This document shows positions 24,879 through 32,136 of a stretch of DNA of 36,909 bases, one piece after another. The notes beneath the pieces were generated by a model. That model was not told the origin of the DNA, searched no databases, and was given only the letters and a program-made list of their open reading frames with translations. Both the position numbers and the translations under genes were made by a program. Numbering within the stretch: the stretch's first letter is position 1; each line of letters begins with the position of its first letter. Location: contig JAUXPH010000006.1 in the NCBI GenBank assembly GCA_030683995.1, forward strand, positions 1 to 36,909, given 5' to 3'. The stretch is from Lutibacter sp. (GTDB lineage Bacteria > Bacteroidota > Bacteroidia > Flavobacteriales > Flavobacteriaceae).

Positions 24879-25179
24879 TTATTTCAAGCTTTTTTTGGTG
24901 AAAATGGTTTTAAATTGAAAACAGCAATTTGTGGCATTAAAAATCTATCAGCTAATGCAAGTTCATTTTAGATTGCGCTTTAGTAAATATAGCATTTTCT
25001 TTTACTATTGGAACGAACAGGTCACAATCCTATCTTCAGCCCATTCGGTAAGAGCGTTTTATTTGAAATTATAATAGGTTTACAGAAAATACTTTAAACT
25101 TTTTTCCAACGCGCCAGCTTGCTCGTTCGCTAAAAACAGCTACCAGCTGTTTTCTATACACTCCGTCCCCCTTTGGTGG
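24879..25179. other. Intergenic stretch, no gene found
   Basis: About 300 bp between the ORF6N pseudogene and hypC. I see no convincing ORF, tRNA or repeat apart from the terminator hairpin at 25133-25153. The sequence is AT-rich. Confidence 0.5.
25133..25153 (-). terminator. Terminator after hypC
   Basis: On the minus strand AAAACAGCT-GGT-AGCTGTTTT is a 9-bp perfect hairpin followed by further T. It lies 27 bp downstream of the hypC stop and marks the end of the hypABC unit. Confidence 0.6.
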
Positions 25180-25428
25180 CTAGGCATCCAAATCCTGAAG
25201 TTCCCCAAGTTGTTTCAGGATTTCAAAAGTTTTTGCAGCTTCTTCTTCATTGATGGTAGAAATGGCGGCGCCTACGTGAACCAACACATAATCGCCTACA
25301 TTGGCTTCTGGAACCAAGGTTAGACTCACTTCTTTTATGATGCCGTCAAAAGACACCTTCCCCATCCTGAAAGTTTCATCCAACTGAGAAGTAATTGCTA
25401 TTAATTTTCCTGGAATTGATAAACACAT
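25180..25428 (-). CDS. hypC: Hydrogenase maturation factor HypC/HupF
   Basis: HypC carries the Fe(CN)2CO precursor with HypD and delivers it to the apo-large subunit of [NiFe]-hydrogenases. The 82-residue protein begins MCLSIPGKLI, with the essential Cys2, and has the typical VGDYVLVHVGAAISTINEEE segment. Length is normal. It is the last gene of the minus-strand unit hypA-hypB-hypC, separated from hypB by 129 bp holding dispersed repeats. hypD, its direct partner, is not in the window. Confidence 0.95.
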   Translation of the reverse strand: MCLSIPGKLIAITSQLDETFRMGKVSFDGIIKEVSLTLVPEANVGDYVLVHVGAAISTINEEEAAKTFEILKQLGELQDLDA

Positions 25429-25444
25429 AATAATTTACGATTTT

Positions 25445-25590
25445 GCCCTTCGACTCCGCTCAGGGTGACAGATTTATGATTTTTCACTTCGGCTCGCTCA
25501 GTGACCGTTTTCAAACTTTGAACTTCACTCCGGACAGGTCGCTACCTGTCCCTACGCTTAAATTCCCCCTTCGGGGGCTAGGGGGCTTTT
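25445..25590. repeat. Cluster of dispersed repeats between hypC and hypB, running into the hypB 3' end
   Basis: CCCTTCGACTCCGCTCAGGG (from 25446) is followed by two shorter inverted-repeat motifs (TTCGGCTCGCTCAGTGAC and GACAGGTCGCTACCTGTC) and by AATTCCCCCTTCGGGGGCTA at 25560 onward, a copy of the 1243 repeat. The last one overlaps the final codons of hypB. The block separates hypB from hypC. Confidence 0.65.
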
Positions 25591-26388
25591 TAACCAACTA
25601 TACCATGCTTCCATTCCTTCACCCGTAGTTGCCGAAACTTCAAAAAACAGCAATTTCGGATTTACCTGCAGCGCGTATTTTTTAATATTGTCAACATTTA
25701 TGTTTACATAAGGCAGCAAATCTATTTTATTGATGATGCAAACATCCGAAGTGTGAAACATGTCAGGATATTTGATGGGCTTGTCTTCACCTTCCGTAGT
25801 GCTTATGATAACTATTCGTTTGTTTTCGCCCAAATCGAACATAGACGGACAAACCAAATTACCCACATTTTCTATCATTAAAACCGAATTGTCTTCAATT
25901 TTTAATTTTTTTACGGCGTCAAAAACCATATCGCTTTCTAAATGGCAGCCTTTTCCTGTGTTTATTTGAACCACGGGAACATCGTGCGCGGCAATTCTGT
26001 TGGCATCATTTAAAGTTTGCTGATCGCCTTCAATTACATAAAACGAAATTTCATTTTTTAAATCGGCCAAAGTGCGTTCCAAAAGCGCTGTTTTTCCTGA
26101 GCCCGGGGAACTTACCAAGTTGAGTGTGAAAATATTTTTTGCTTCAAAATAGCCTCTGTTTCTTGCTGCCAGAAGCTGGTTGTTTTGAAGTATGTCCTGT
26201 TCAATTTCCAAAACTTTGTGTTGATGGTTGTGCTCGTGCGAGTGAGAATGTCCGTCGTGATGATGTTCATCGTGCGAATGCGAATGCCCGTCGTGATGAT
26301 GATGATTCCCGTGAGAATGATTTTCCTCTCCAGGTTTTAAAATAATCGGACCGTTATTTTCGGTGCCGCAGCCACAAGTTCCACACAT
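25558..26388 (-). CDS. hypB: Hydrogenase nickel incorporation GTPase HypB
   Basis: HypB is the GTPase that, with HypA, inserts nickel into the hydrogenase large subunit. The 276-residue protein has the N-terminal CGTCGCG motif (high-affinity Ni site), a histidine-rich stretch at about 24-57 probably for Ni storage, P-loop SSPGSGKT at 93-100, and the NKIDLLPYV G4 motif. The His-rich part has an internal duplication (HHHDGHSHSH occurs twice, 11 codons apart). The last nine residues, SPLAPEGGI, and the stop come from a dispersed intergenic repeat, so the native C-terminus was replaced or extended; the conserved GTPase ends before this. It starts 13 bp after hypA. Confidence 0.96.
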   Translation of the reverse strand: MCGTCGCGTENNGPIILKPGEENHSHGNHHHHDGHSHSHDEHHHDGHSHSHEHNHQHKVLEIEQDILQNNQLLAARNRGYFEAKNIFTLNLVSSPGSGKTALLERTLADLKNEISFYVIEGDQQTLNDANRIAAHDVPVVQINTGKGCHLESDMVFDAVKKLKIEDNSVLMIENVGNLVCPSMFDLGENKRIVIISTTEGEDKPIKYPDMFHTSDVCIINKIDLLPYVNINVDNIKKYALQVNPKLLFFEVSATTGEGMEAWYSWLKSPLAPEGGI

Positions 26389-26401
26389 AATAAAATTAGT
26401 T

Positions 26402-26743
26402 TTAAATGACTTCCAATGCTTTTACCCTCAATTCTTTTCCCTGCAAAATACTTTTAAAATAACTTTGGCAATAGGGGCAAGGATCATATAAGTTCTCCAT
26501 TTCAAATTCCGTATCGCAATCAACACATTTTCCTTTTCCTTTAATGACAATAATTTCCATTTCAGCAAATTCAAGAACCGTATTTTTAATGGCCGATTCC
26601 CAAATAAAGTTTAAGGAATCAAGTTCAATACCCGATAAAACACCTATTTCAAGTTCAATTTTTGTCACGCTGTTTGCCTTTGCTTTCGCTGTTTCATCTT
26701 CAGCAATCTTAACAATTCCCAATGCTATGGATAGTTCGTGCAT
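26402..26743 (-). CDS. hypA: Hydrogenase nickel incorporation protein HypA
   Basis: HypA is the nickel metallochaperone for [NiFe]-hydrogenase. The 113-residue protein starts MHELSIA with the Ni ligand H2, and has a zinc site built from CVDC and CPYC. Length is standard. It is first in the minus-strand hyp unit and is divergently arranged with the hydrogenase structural genes; the 248-bp space between them has a -7 box for each side. Confidence 0.97.
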   Translation of the reverse strand: MHELSIALGIVKIAEDETAKAKANSVTKIELEIGVLSGIELDSLNFIWESAIKNTVLEFAEMEIIVIKGKGKCVDCDTEFEMENLYDPCPYCQSYFKSILQGKELRVKALEVI

Positions 26744-26765
26744 AATTAAAAAAGGCGTTTATATT

Positions 26766-26773
26766 CAAATTTA
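26766..26773 (-). promoter_or_regulatory. -7 promoter element of hypABC
   Basis: On the minus strand TAAATTTG, an exact TAnnTTTG match, lies 22 bases before the hypA ATG. No clear -33 element at standard spacing. Confidence 0.5.
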
Positions 26774-26920
26774 CAAATTATCTTCAAATAAAGAGGTGTA
26801 TCTTTATTTTCTTCCGCTATTTTTATTTGGTTTAAATAAGCATTAAAGATTTATTTACCTTATTTTAAACCATTCTAAATTAACTAGTTACAGTAAATTT
26901 ATCCAAAAAAATTTGTACTT

Positions 26921-26952
26921 TAGATTTGTGCTTATTTCAAACATAAAGCACA
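26921..26952 (+). promoter_or_regulatory. Promoter and inverted repeat upstream of the hydrogenase structural genes
   Basis: TAGATTTG (26921-26928) is a TAnnTTTG -7 match about 64 bases before the start codon at 26992. Overlapping its end is an inverted repeat TGTGCTT-N12-AAGCACA (26927-26933 and 26946-26952), which spans the likely start of transcription and could be an operator or an early hairpin in the mRNA. Which regulator binds is unknown. Confidence 0.45.
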
Positions 26953-26991
26953 CGAGTAAAAAGGCTTTTTCATTACTTAAAAACTTTACTT

Positions 26992-28116
26992 ATGCCTATC
27001 GATAACGAACAACGCGACACCTACTACGAAAGCATTATAAAGCAAGGTTATAGCCGTAGAGATTTTTTGAAATTTTCTACTTATATGGCAGCTTTTATGG
27101 GCTTGGAATCTTCTATGGTTGGACAAATAGCCGAATCTTTGGAAAAAACACCAAGAATACCGATTATTTGGGAGCACTACCAAGAATGCACTTGCTGCAG
27201 TGAATCTTTTATCAGGTCGAACCACCCAATTGTGGCTGATATTATTTTAGACAAAATCTCCTTGGATTATACCTTAACCTTAATGGCGGCTTCCGGTCAT
27301 CAGGCAGAAGCAGCCAAAAAAGCGGTTATGGATAAATATAAAGGAGAATACATTCTTTGCGTTGAGGGATCCATTCCATTAGGTGACGACGGAAATTATT
27401 GTTGTATCGCAGGTAAATCGGCAAAAGAAACATTTTTGGAAGCAGCTGCAGGCGCAAAAGCAATCATTGCTTGGGGAAGCTGTGCCTCTAACGGATGTGT
27501 ACAAGCCGCAAAACCAAATCCAACGGGCGCAACACCTATCCATAAAATAGTAAAAAACAAACCTATTATAAAAGTTCCAGGCTGTCCGCCAATCGGCGAA
27601 GTGATGGCTGGTGTTATTGTTCACGTGGTTGCTTTCGGAAGATTGCCGGAATTGGACAGACTGGGAAGGCCAAAAGCATTTTACGGAAAACGGGTGCACG
27701 ATACTTGTTACCGACGTCCTTATTATGATGCCGGCTTATTTGCGGAAACCTTTGACGACCAAAATTCCAAAAATGGCTATTGCTTATATAAAGTTGGTTG
27801 TAAAGGGCCTATGACGTATAATTCCTGCGGAAATATAAAATGGAACAATGGCGTTAGTTATCCAATTCAATCAGGTCACGGTTGTATAGGATGCAGCGAA
27901 GCAAATTTCTGGGACAATGGCCCATTCTATGAAAGAACCACAAAAATACCTGGATTTGCAGTTGAAAGCAACGCAGATACCGTTGGGAAAGTGACGGCCG
28001 GCGCACTAGTGGCAGGTGTTGCCTTACACGCAATTGGTGCAAAAATATCCAAGAGAAAAGAACTGTTGGAAAGATCCAAAAGGGCTAAAACCAATGAAAA
28101 AAATATTGATTTCTAA
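26992..28116 (+). CDS. hyaA: [NiFe]-hydrogenase small subunit, six-cysteine O2-tolerant type
   Basis: Carries electrons from the NiFe site to cytochrome b through three Fe-S clusters. The 374-residue precursor has a Tat signal, SRRDFLKF at 21-28. The proximal cluster has six cysteines: C66, C68, C69 (ECTCCSESF), C164 and C169 (WGSCASNGC) and C198 (VPGCPPIGE). Counted from E. coli HyaA these correspond to C17, C19, C20, C115, C120 and C149; C19 and C120 equivalents are the extra pair of O2-tolerant enzymes. The distal and medial cluster motifs (VHDTCYRRPYYDAG, GHGCIGCSEANFWD) are present. A C-terminal TM helix (VTAGALVAGVALHAIGAKIS) anchors it to the membrane. The gene leads a hyaABC-like operon, 11 bp before the large subunit. 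Confidence 0.96.
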   Translation: MPIDNEQRDTYYESIIKQGYSRRDFLKFSTYMAAFMGLESSMVGQIAESLEKTPRIPIIWEHYQECTCCSESFIRSNHPIVADIILDKISLDYTLTLMAASGHQAEAAKKAVMDKYKGEYILCVEGSIPLGDDGNYCCIAGKSAKETFLEAAAGAKAIIAWGSCASNGCVQAAKPNPTGATPIHKIVKNKPIIKVPGCPPIGEVMAGVIVHVVAFGRLPELDRLGRPKAFYGKRVHDTCYRRPYYDAGLFAETFDDQNSKNGYCLYKVGCKGPMTYNSCGNIKWNNGVSYPIQSGHGCIGCSEANFWDNGPFYERTTKIPGFAVESNADTVGKVTAGALVAGVALHAIGAKISKRKELLERSKRAKTNEKNIDF

Positions 28117-28127
28117 AACGTAATACA

Positions 28128-29864
28128 ATGGCAAATAGAATAGTAGTTGACCCAATCACCAGAATTGAAGGTCATTTAAGAATAGAAGCAGAAATTAAAG
28201 ACGGTGTTATCGTAGATGCATTTAGTTCCAGCACAATGGTTCGTGGCATTGAAAGCATTGTAAAAGGACGAGATCCCAGAGATGTTTGGGCTTTTGTGCA
28301 ACGTACTTGCGGTGTTTGTACAACCGTGCACGCATTAACTTCCGTAAGAGCCGTTGAAGATGCTTTGGGAATTGCCGTGCCGCCAAATGCCGAAATGGTT
28401 CGCAATATTATGGAAGGCGCTTTGTATATGCACGACCACACCGTTCACTTTTATCATTTACACGCTTTGGATTGGGTGGATATTGTAAACGCCCTAAAAG
28501 CCGATCCTAAGAAAACTTCTGAAATTGCACAAAGTATTTCAAATTGGCCAAAAAGTTCACCGGGCTATTTTTCTGATGTGCAAAATAGAGTTCAAAAATT
28601 TGTGGAAAGCGGTCAGTTGGGCATTTTTGCAAACGGCTATTGGGGACATTCGCAAATGAAATTGCCTGCGGAAGTTAATTTATTGGCAGTTGCACACTAT
28701 TTGGAAGCCTTAGAATGGCAAAAAGAAATCGTGAAAGTGCATACCATTTTTGGCGGTAAAAATCCGCACCCTAATTATTTGGTTGGCGGTATGGCCTGCG
28801 CCATAAATTCTGACGGTGCCGGAGGATTGAACGCCGAACGATTGGCTCACGTGGGAAAATTATTGCAAGAAGGAAAAAACTTCATCGACCAGGTTTATAT
28901 CCCGGATTTATTGGCCATTGCTTCCTTCTATAAAGATTGGGGCGCCATCGGAAAAGGATTCGGAAACTATATGTCTTATGGCGATTTTCCAACCAATGGT
29001 TATGCTGATATGTCGGGCTTCAAATTCCCTTCAGGCATTATTTTGAATGGAGATTTATCAAAAGTGCTTGATGTTGACCATAGAAACAGCGAAGAAATTG
29101 AAGAATTTGTAAACAATTCGTGGTATGATGATTATGCAGAAGGAAAAGATAAAGGAAGACACCCTTGGGAAGGCGAAACCAATATCAAATATTCCGGACC
29201 AAAACCACCTTACGACTTTTTAAATGTGGAAGAAAAATACAGCTTCATTAAAACGCCACGCTGGAAAGGATTGCCAATGGAAGTTGGTCCACTTGCCCGT
29301 TTATTGGTTGGTTACGGCCGTGGAAATAAAGAAATTCAAGCCGCCGTAAATGCCGCCTTAACACATTTAAATGTTCCTGTTGATGCGTTGTTTTCAACCT
29401 TGGGAAGAACAGCTGCCCGCGGAATTGAAACGCAATTGGTTGCAAATTGGACTTTGGAATTCTACAACACTTTAATGAACAACATTAAAAATGGTGATGA
29501 ACGTATGGCAAATATGGACAGTTGGGAACCGTCCAGCTGGCCAAAAGAAGCCAAAGGTGTTGGTTTTATGGAAGCTCCAAGAGGCGCTTTGGCACATTGG
29601 ATAACCATTAAGGACCAAAAAACCGAAAATTATCAAATGGTGGTTCCGTCTACCTGGAATGCGTCACCTCGCGATCCAAAAGGACAAAGATCGGCTTATG
29701 AAGCTGCTTTAATAGGCACTCCGGTTGCAGATCCGGAATTGCCGTTAGAAATTATTCGCACCATTCATTCCTTCGATCCTTGTTTGGCTTGCGCCGTACA
29801 TTTATACGATGAACACGGAAATCATATTTCCCAAGTTCAAAACATTGCCAGTTGTGACAGTTAA
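28128..29864 (+). CDS. hyaB: [NiFe]-hydrogenase large subunit
   Basis: Holds the NiFe(CN)2CO active site that splits H2. The 578-residue protein has DPITRIEGHLRIEA at the start, the N-terminal active-site pair C61/C64 in RTCGVCTTVHAL, and the C-terminal pair C552/C555 in DPCLACAVH. A 20-residue peptide after H558 should be removed by the maturation protease (HyaD) after nickel insertion. This is a group 1 membrane-bound, periplasmic uptake hydrogenase architecture. It lies between the small subunit (11 bp) and cytochrome b (10 bp). No sensory group 2 features are seen. Confidence 0.97.
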   Translation: MANRIVVDPITRIEGHLRIEAEIKDGVIVDAFSSSTMVRGIESIVKGRDPRDVWAFVQRTCGVCTTVHALTSVRAVEDALGIAVPPNAEMVRNIMEGALYMHDHTVHFYHLHALDWVDIVNALKADPKKTSEIAQSISNWPKSSPGYFSDVQNRVQKFVESGQLGIFANGYWGHSQMKLPAEVNLLAVAHYLEALEWQKEIVKVHTIFGGKNPHPNYLVGGMACAINSDGAGGLNAERLAHVGKLLQEGKNFIDQVYIPDLLAIASFYKDWGAIGKGFGNYMSYGDFPTNGYADMSGFKFPSGIILNGDLSKVLDVDHRNSEEIEEFVNNSWYDDYAEGKDKGRHPWEGETNIKYSGPKPPYDFLNVEEKYSFIKTPRWKGLPMEVGPLARLLVGYGRGNKEIQAAVNAALTHLNVPVDALFSTLGRTAARGIETQLVANWTLEFYNTLMNNIKNGDERMANMDSWEPSSWPKEAKGVGFMEAPRGALAHWITIKDQKTENYQMVVPSTWNASPRDPKGQRSAYEAALIGTPVADPELPLEIIRTIHSFDPCLACAVHLYDEHGNHISQVQNIASCDS

Positions 29865-29874
29865 ACTATAAATT

Positions 29875-30591
29875 ATGGAAACTAGAAACTTTCAACGCGT
29901 ATTGGTTTGGGAATTGCCGGTTCGGATTTTTCATTGGATAAATGTGCTCTGTGTATTAGCGCTCACATTGTCCGGATTTTTAATTGCCAATCCGCCCGCA
30001 CTGCTTTCAAATGCAGAAGCAACAAATTTGCATTCCTTTGGGATTGTTCGCTATATTCATTTTATCGCCGCATACATTTTCTTTTTTAATATGATTTTAC
30101 GCGTGTATTGGTCGTTTGTGGGAAATCAATTTGCAAGCTGGCGTGCTTTATGGCCATTCAATAAAAAAAGGTGGGGCAATTTTAAGCACGTCATAAAAAA
30201 TGATATTTTATTAATGAACGACAAGAAACCTGAGTTAAAAAATATCAGTATTGGCCACAACAGTGTGGCGGCATTTTCATACCTCATTCTTTTTATAATT
30301 GCTTTAATCTCCGTTTTTACGGGATTTGCATTGTACGCCGACACCTCAACTTGGTTTTTGCCAAAAATGTTCAGTTGGGTAACGCCTTTATTGGGTGGCG
30401 ACTTTATGGTTCGTAACATACATCATATTGCGATGTGGGGATTCATTCTTTTTGTGATTATCCACGTGTATTTGGTGTTTTTTCACGATTGGCTGGAAGG
30501 TCGCGCAGAAGTTTCATCAATGTTTGGCGGCTATAAATTTGTGAGGGAAGAGCGAATAAAAAAAGTTAAGGATGTAGCAGAAAAAAAGTAA
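29875..30591 (+). CDS. hyaC: Ni/Fe-hydrogenase b-type cytochrome subunit
   Basis: A 238-residue membrane cytochrome b that takes electrons from the small subunit to the quinone pool. Four TM helices are visible, with WINVLCVLALTLSGFLI in the first. Candidate haem ligands are H20 (RIFHWINV), H53, H62 (RYIHFIAAY), H183/H184 (NIHHIAMWG) and H197 (IIHVYLVF), the pattern of the HyaC/HupC/HoxZ family. It is third in the structural operon, 10 bp after hyaB. The presence of this subunit marks the enzyme as respiratory and not soluble. Confidence 0.95.
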   Translation: METRNFQRVLVWELPVRIFHWINVLCVLALTLSGFLIANPPALLSNAEATNLHSFGIVRYIHFIAAYIFFFNMILRVYWSFVGNQFASWRALWPFNKKRWGNFKHVIKNDILLMNDKKPELKNISIGHNSVAAFSYLILFIIALISVFTGFALYADTSTWFLPKMFSWVTPLLGGDFMVRNIHHIAMWGFILFVIIHVYLVFFHDWLEGRAEVSSMFGGYKFVREERIKKVKDVAEKK

Positions 30592-30607
30592 ATCCAAATA
30601 ATATTTT

Positions 30608-30715
30608 GGGCGTTCCCCGCCAGTTGGCGGGTCGGGTTTTCGTTGCAATCTTTTTTAATTCGCCTACTGGCGAATCAAAAAAAGGATTTTCACGGCAACC
30701 CCTAACGCAAATTGA
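30608..30715 (-). repeat. GC-rich dispersed repeat in the hyaC-hyaD gap
   Basis: GGGCGTTCCCCGCCAGTTGG followed by CGGGTCGGGTTTTCG, and later TTTTCACGGCAACCCCTAAC, is a reverse-complement relative of the repeat at 6425-6535. An internal hairpin ATTCGCC-TACT-GGCGAAT (30658-30675) is flanked by a T-run and an A-run. The insertion widens the hyaC-hyaD gap to 231 bp. Confidence 0.65.
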
Positions 30716-30747
30716 ATGAATAATTAAAATTTAGCAAATAACCCTTA

Positions 30748-30811
30748 AACCAAACTTTGGTTAAGTTCATTCTGCCGCTGTTTCTTTCAAGCAGAATGAA
30801 TTTAATTTTTT
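30748..30811 (+). promoter_or_regulatory. Two overlapping hairpins before hyaD (terminator- or attenuator-like)
   Basis: A small hairpin AACCAAA-C-TTTGGTT (30748-30762) overlaps the 5' arm of a larger one: TTAAGTTCATTCTGC (30761-30775) pairs with GCAGAATGAATTTAA (30791-30805), 14 of 15 positions matched, followed by a T-run. The two cannot fully form together. It could terminate the hyaABC transcript, or act as an attenuator for hyaD, whose ATG is 12 bases beyond. Confidence 0.5.
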
Positions 30812-30822
30812 AAACAGTTACT

Positions 30823-31353
30823 ATGAGCATAAAAGAACGAACTCCCGTAGCCATCAGCAGCGATTCCTATTTTTTCGAAAAAGACAAATCGAACAGCATT
30901 TTAATCCTTGGTGTAGGTAATTATTTAATGGGCGATGAAGGCATTGGCGTTCACGTGATGCAAGAAATGGCTAAAATTAATTTGCCGGAATATATTGATA
31001 TTTTAGACGGAGGAACTGGCGGATTTCTATTGCTGAATTGTTTTGAAGCTTACCAAACCATTATTTTTGTTGATGCTACGATGGATGGAAAACCTGCCGG
31101 GACCATTTCGCTGATTCGGCCAAAATTTGCTTCCGATTTTCCTTCGGCATTAAGCGTGCACGATGTAGGCTTAAAAGATATGATTGAAGCCGTTTATTTA
31201 ATGGAAGAAAAACCCGATCTTCATTTGTTCACCGTTTCTATTGAAGAATTGGTTCCAATGACTATTGAGTTAAGTCCGAATGTAAAAAATGCCATTCCTA
31301 AAATTATTGAACAAATATTGAAACAAGCTGATGCGCTTCACTTGGAATCTTAA
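30823..31353 (+). CDS. hyaD: Hydrogenase maturation protease HyaD/HybD family
   Basis: Endopeptidase that cuts the C-terminal peptide from the large subunit after nickel insertion. The 176-residue protein has the three nickel-sensing residues of the family: E39 in GDEGIGVHV, D84 in FVDATMDG and H113 in SVHDVGL. LILGVGNYLMGDEG and DGGTGGFLLL are also typical. There is a ~24-residue N-terminal extension ahead of ILILGVGN. It lies on the same strand as the structural genes but is separated by a repeat and a hairpin, so its expression may be uncoupled. Confidence 0.95.
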   Translation: MSIKERTPVAISSDSYFFEKDKSNSILILGVGNYLMGDEGIGVHVMQEMAKINLPEYIDILDGGTGGFLLLNCFEAYQTIIFVDATMDGKPAGTISLIRPKFASDFPSALSVHDVGLKDMIEAVYLMEEKPDLHLFTVSIEELVPMTIELSPNVKNAIPKIIEQILKQADALHLES

Positions 31354-31436
31354 TTGTTCACTTTGTCTCCGAAAGGAAAAAAGTTGGTAATTTGTTCCAT
31401 TTTTCAGGTTTGCGAAGTATTACGCCATTCGACTTA

Positions 31437-31473
31437 CTTCGACTTCGCTCAGCAACCACCGCTCAGGGTGACT
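31437..31473. repeat. TTCGACTCCGCTCA-type dispersed repeat, doubled
   Basis: ACTTCGACTTCGCTCAGCAA and CCGCTCAGGGTGACTG sit in the 235-bp gap between hyaD and the next minus-strand gene. The rest of the gap has no gene that I can support. Confidence 0.55.
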
Positions 31474-31588
31474 GATTTTAGAATTACGATTTAAGATTTT
31501 TTTTGATTTTTTAAACCGTTACAATCATAAGTTGAATTTTTCGCCTAGCGGATGAAATCAATATTATGGCAGCTGACTGGGTTGATTT

Positions 31589-32125
31589 TTATAAAAAACT
31601 CATACCCAAACCTAAAGAAAGGCTATTGAGCCTTCCGTTTTCAAAATTTTCCATTTTCTTTTGGTGAAAATCGATGTTAATGATAAAACTATGCGCTTTT
31701 TCTGTAGCGGCTTGATAACCTATTCCCGTCTTAAAATACTGTCCGCGTTCAAAAGCCTTTCCCAACTTCACCAATTTTCCATAGCCTCCGCCAAAATAAA
31801 GCCGGTCATTGCCATCTCTAAGAATCGTAAATTTTGTATCAATATAATAAGGAACGGCGAGCACATCCAAATCTTCATGCCAATCGAGACCCAAATTTAA
31901 TCCCACAGACACAAAATGATTTACAGTAACATCAAACCCGTTTCGAATCAATAAAGCACGTGGCAAAATGATATTCCAATCTCTTTCTTCGGCATACTCA
32001 TCATATTTTCCAAAATTTTCATTTGCCATAAAAGTAGTGTTGACCGTAAAATTATAATGAATGTTGTTTTGGGCAAATATACCCATTGAAATATGCAGCA
32101 TCGAAATAAGAAATGCTTTTTGCAT
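31589..32125 (-). CDS. Small outer-membrane beta-barrel-like protein, hypothetical
   Basis: A 178-residue protein with a signal peptide (AFLISMLHISMGIFAQ). The mature part shows alternating amphipathic strands (ALLIRNGFDVTVNHFVSVGL; YFGGGYGKLVKLG; FKTGIGYQAATEKAHSFIIN) and ends GLGMSFL, with a terminal aromatic-hydrophobic pattern typical of outer-membrane barrels. No specific family recognised; the protein is small, so at most an eight-strand barrel. It is 11 bp downstream of truB on the same strand and probably co-transcribed. Confidence 0.65.
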   Translation of the reverse strand: MQKAFLISMLHISMGIFAQNNIHYNFTVNTTFMANENFGKYDEYAEERDWNIILPRALLIRNGFDVTVNHFVSVGLNLGLDWHEDLDVLAVPYYIDTKFTILRDGNDRLYFGGGYGKLVKLGKAFERGQYFKTGIGYQAATEKAHSFIINIDFHQKKMENFENGRLNSLSLGLGMSFL

Positions 32126-32136
32126 CAGAGGAAAGG

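Noticed and set aside
26260-26340. Short direct repeats as a possible iteron or CRISPR
   Set aside because: They encode the duplicated His-rich stretch of HypB.
26139-26345. 68-codon ORF opposite hypB
   Set aside because: Produced by the complement of the His-rich codons; Arg/Asp-rich repetitive peptide with no support.
26992-29864. Sensory (group 2b) or soluble hydrogenase
   Set aside because: The Tat signal, C-terminal anchor, cytochrome b subunit, cleavable C-terminal peptide and maturation protease all indicate a membrane-bound respiratory enzyme.
31565-31669. Plus-strand 34-codon ORF (MAADWVDFYKKLIPK...)
   Set aside because: Mostly antisense to the 3' end of the beta-barrel gene; no start signals and no family.
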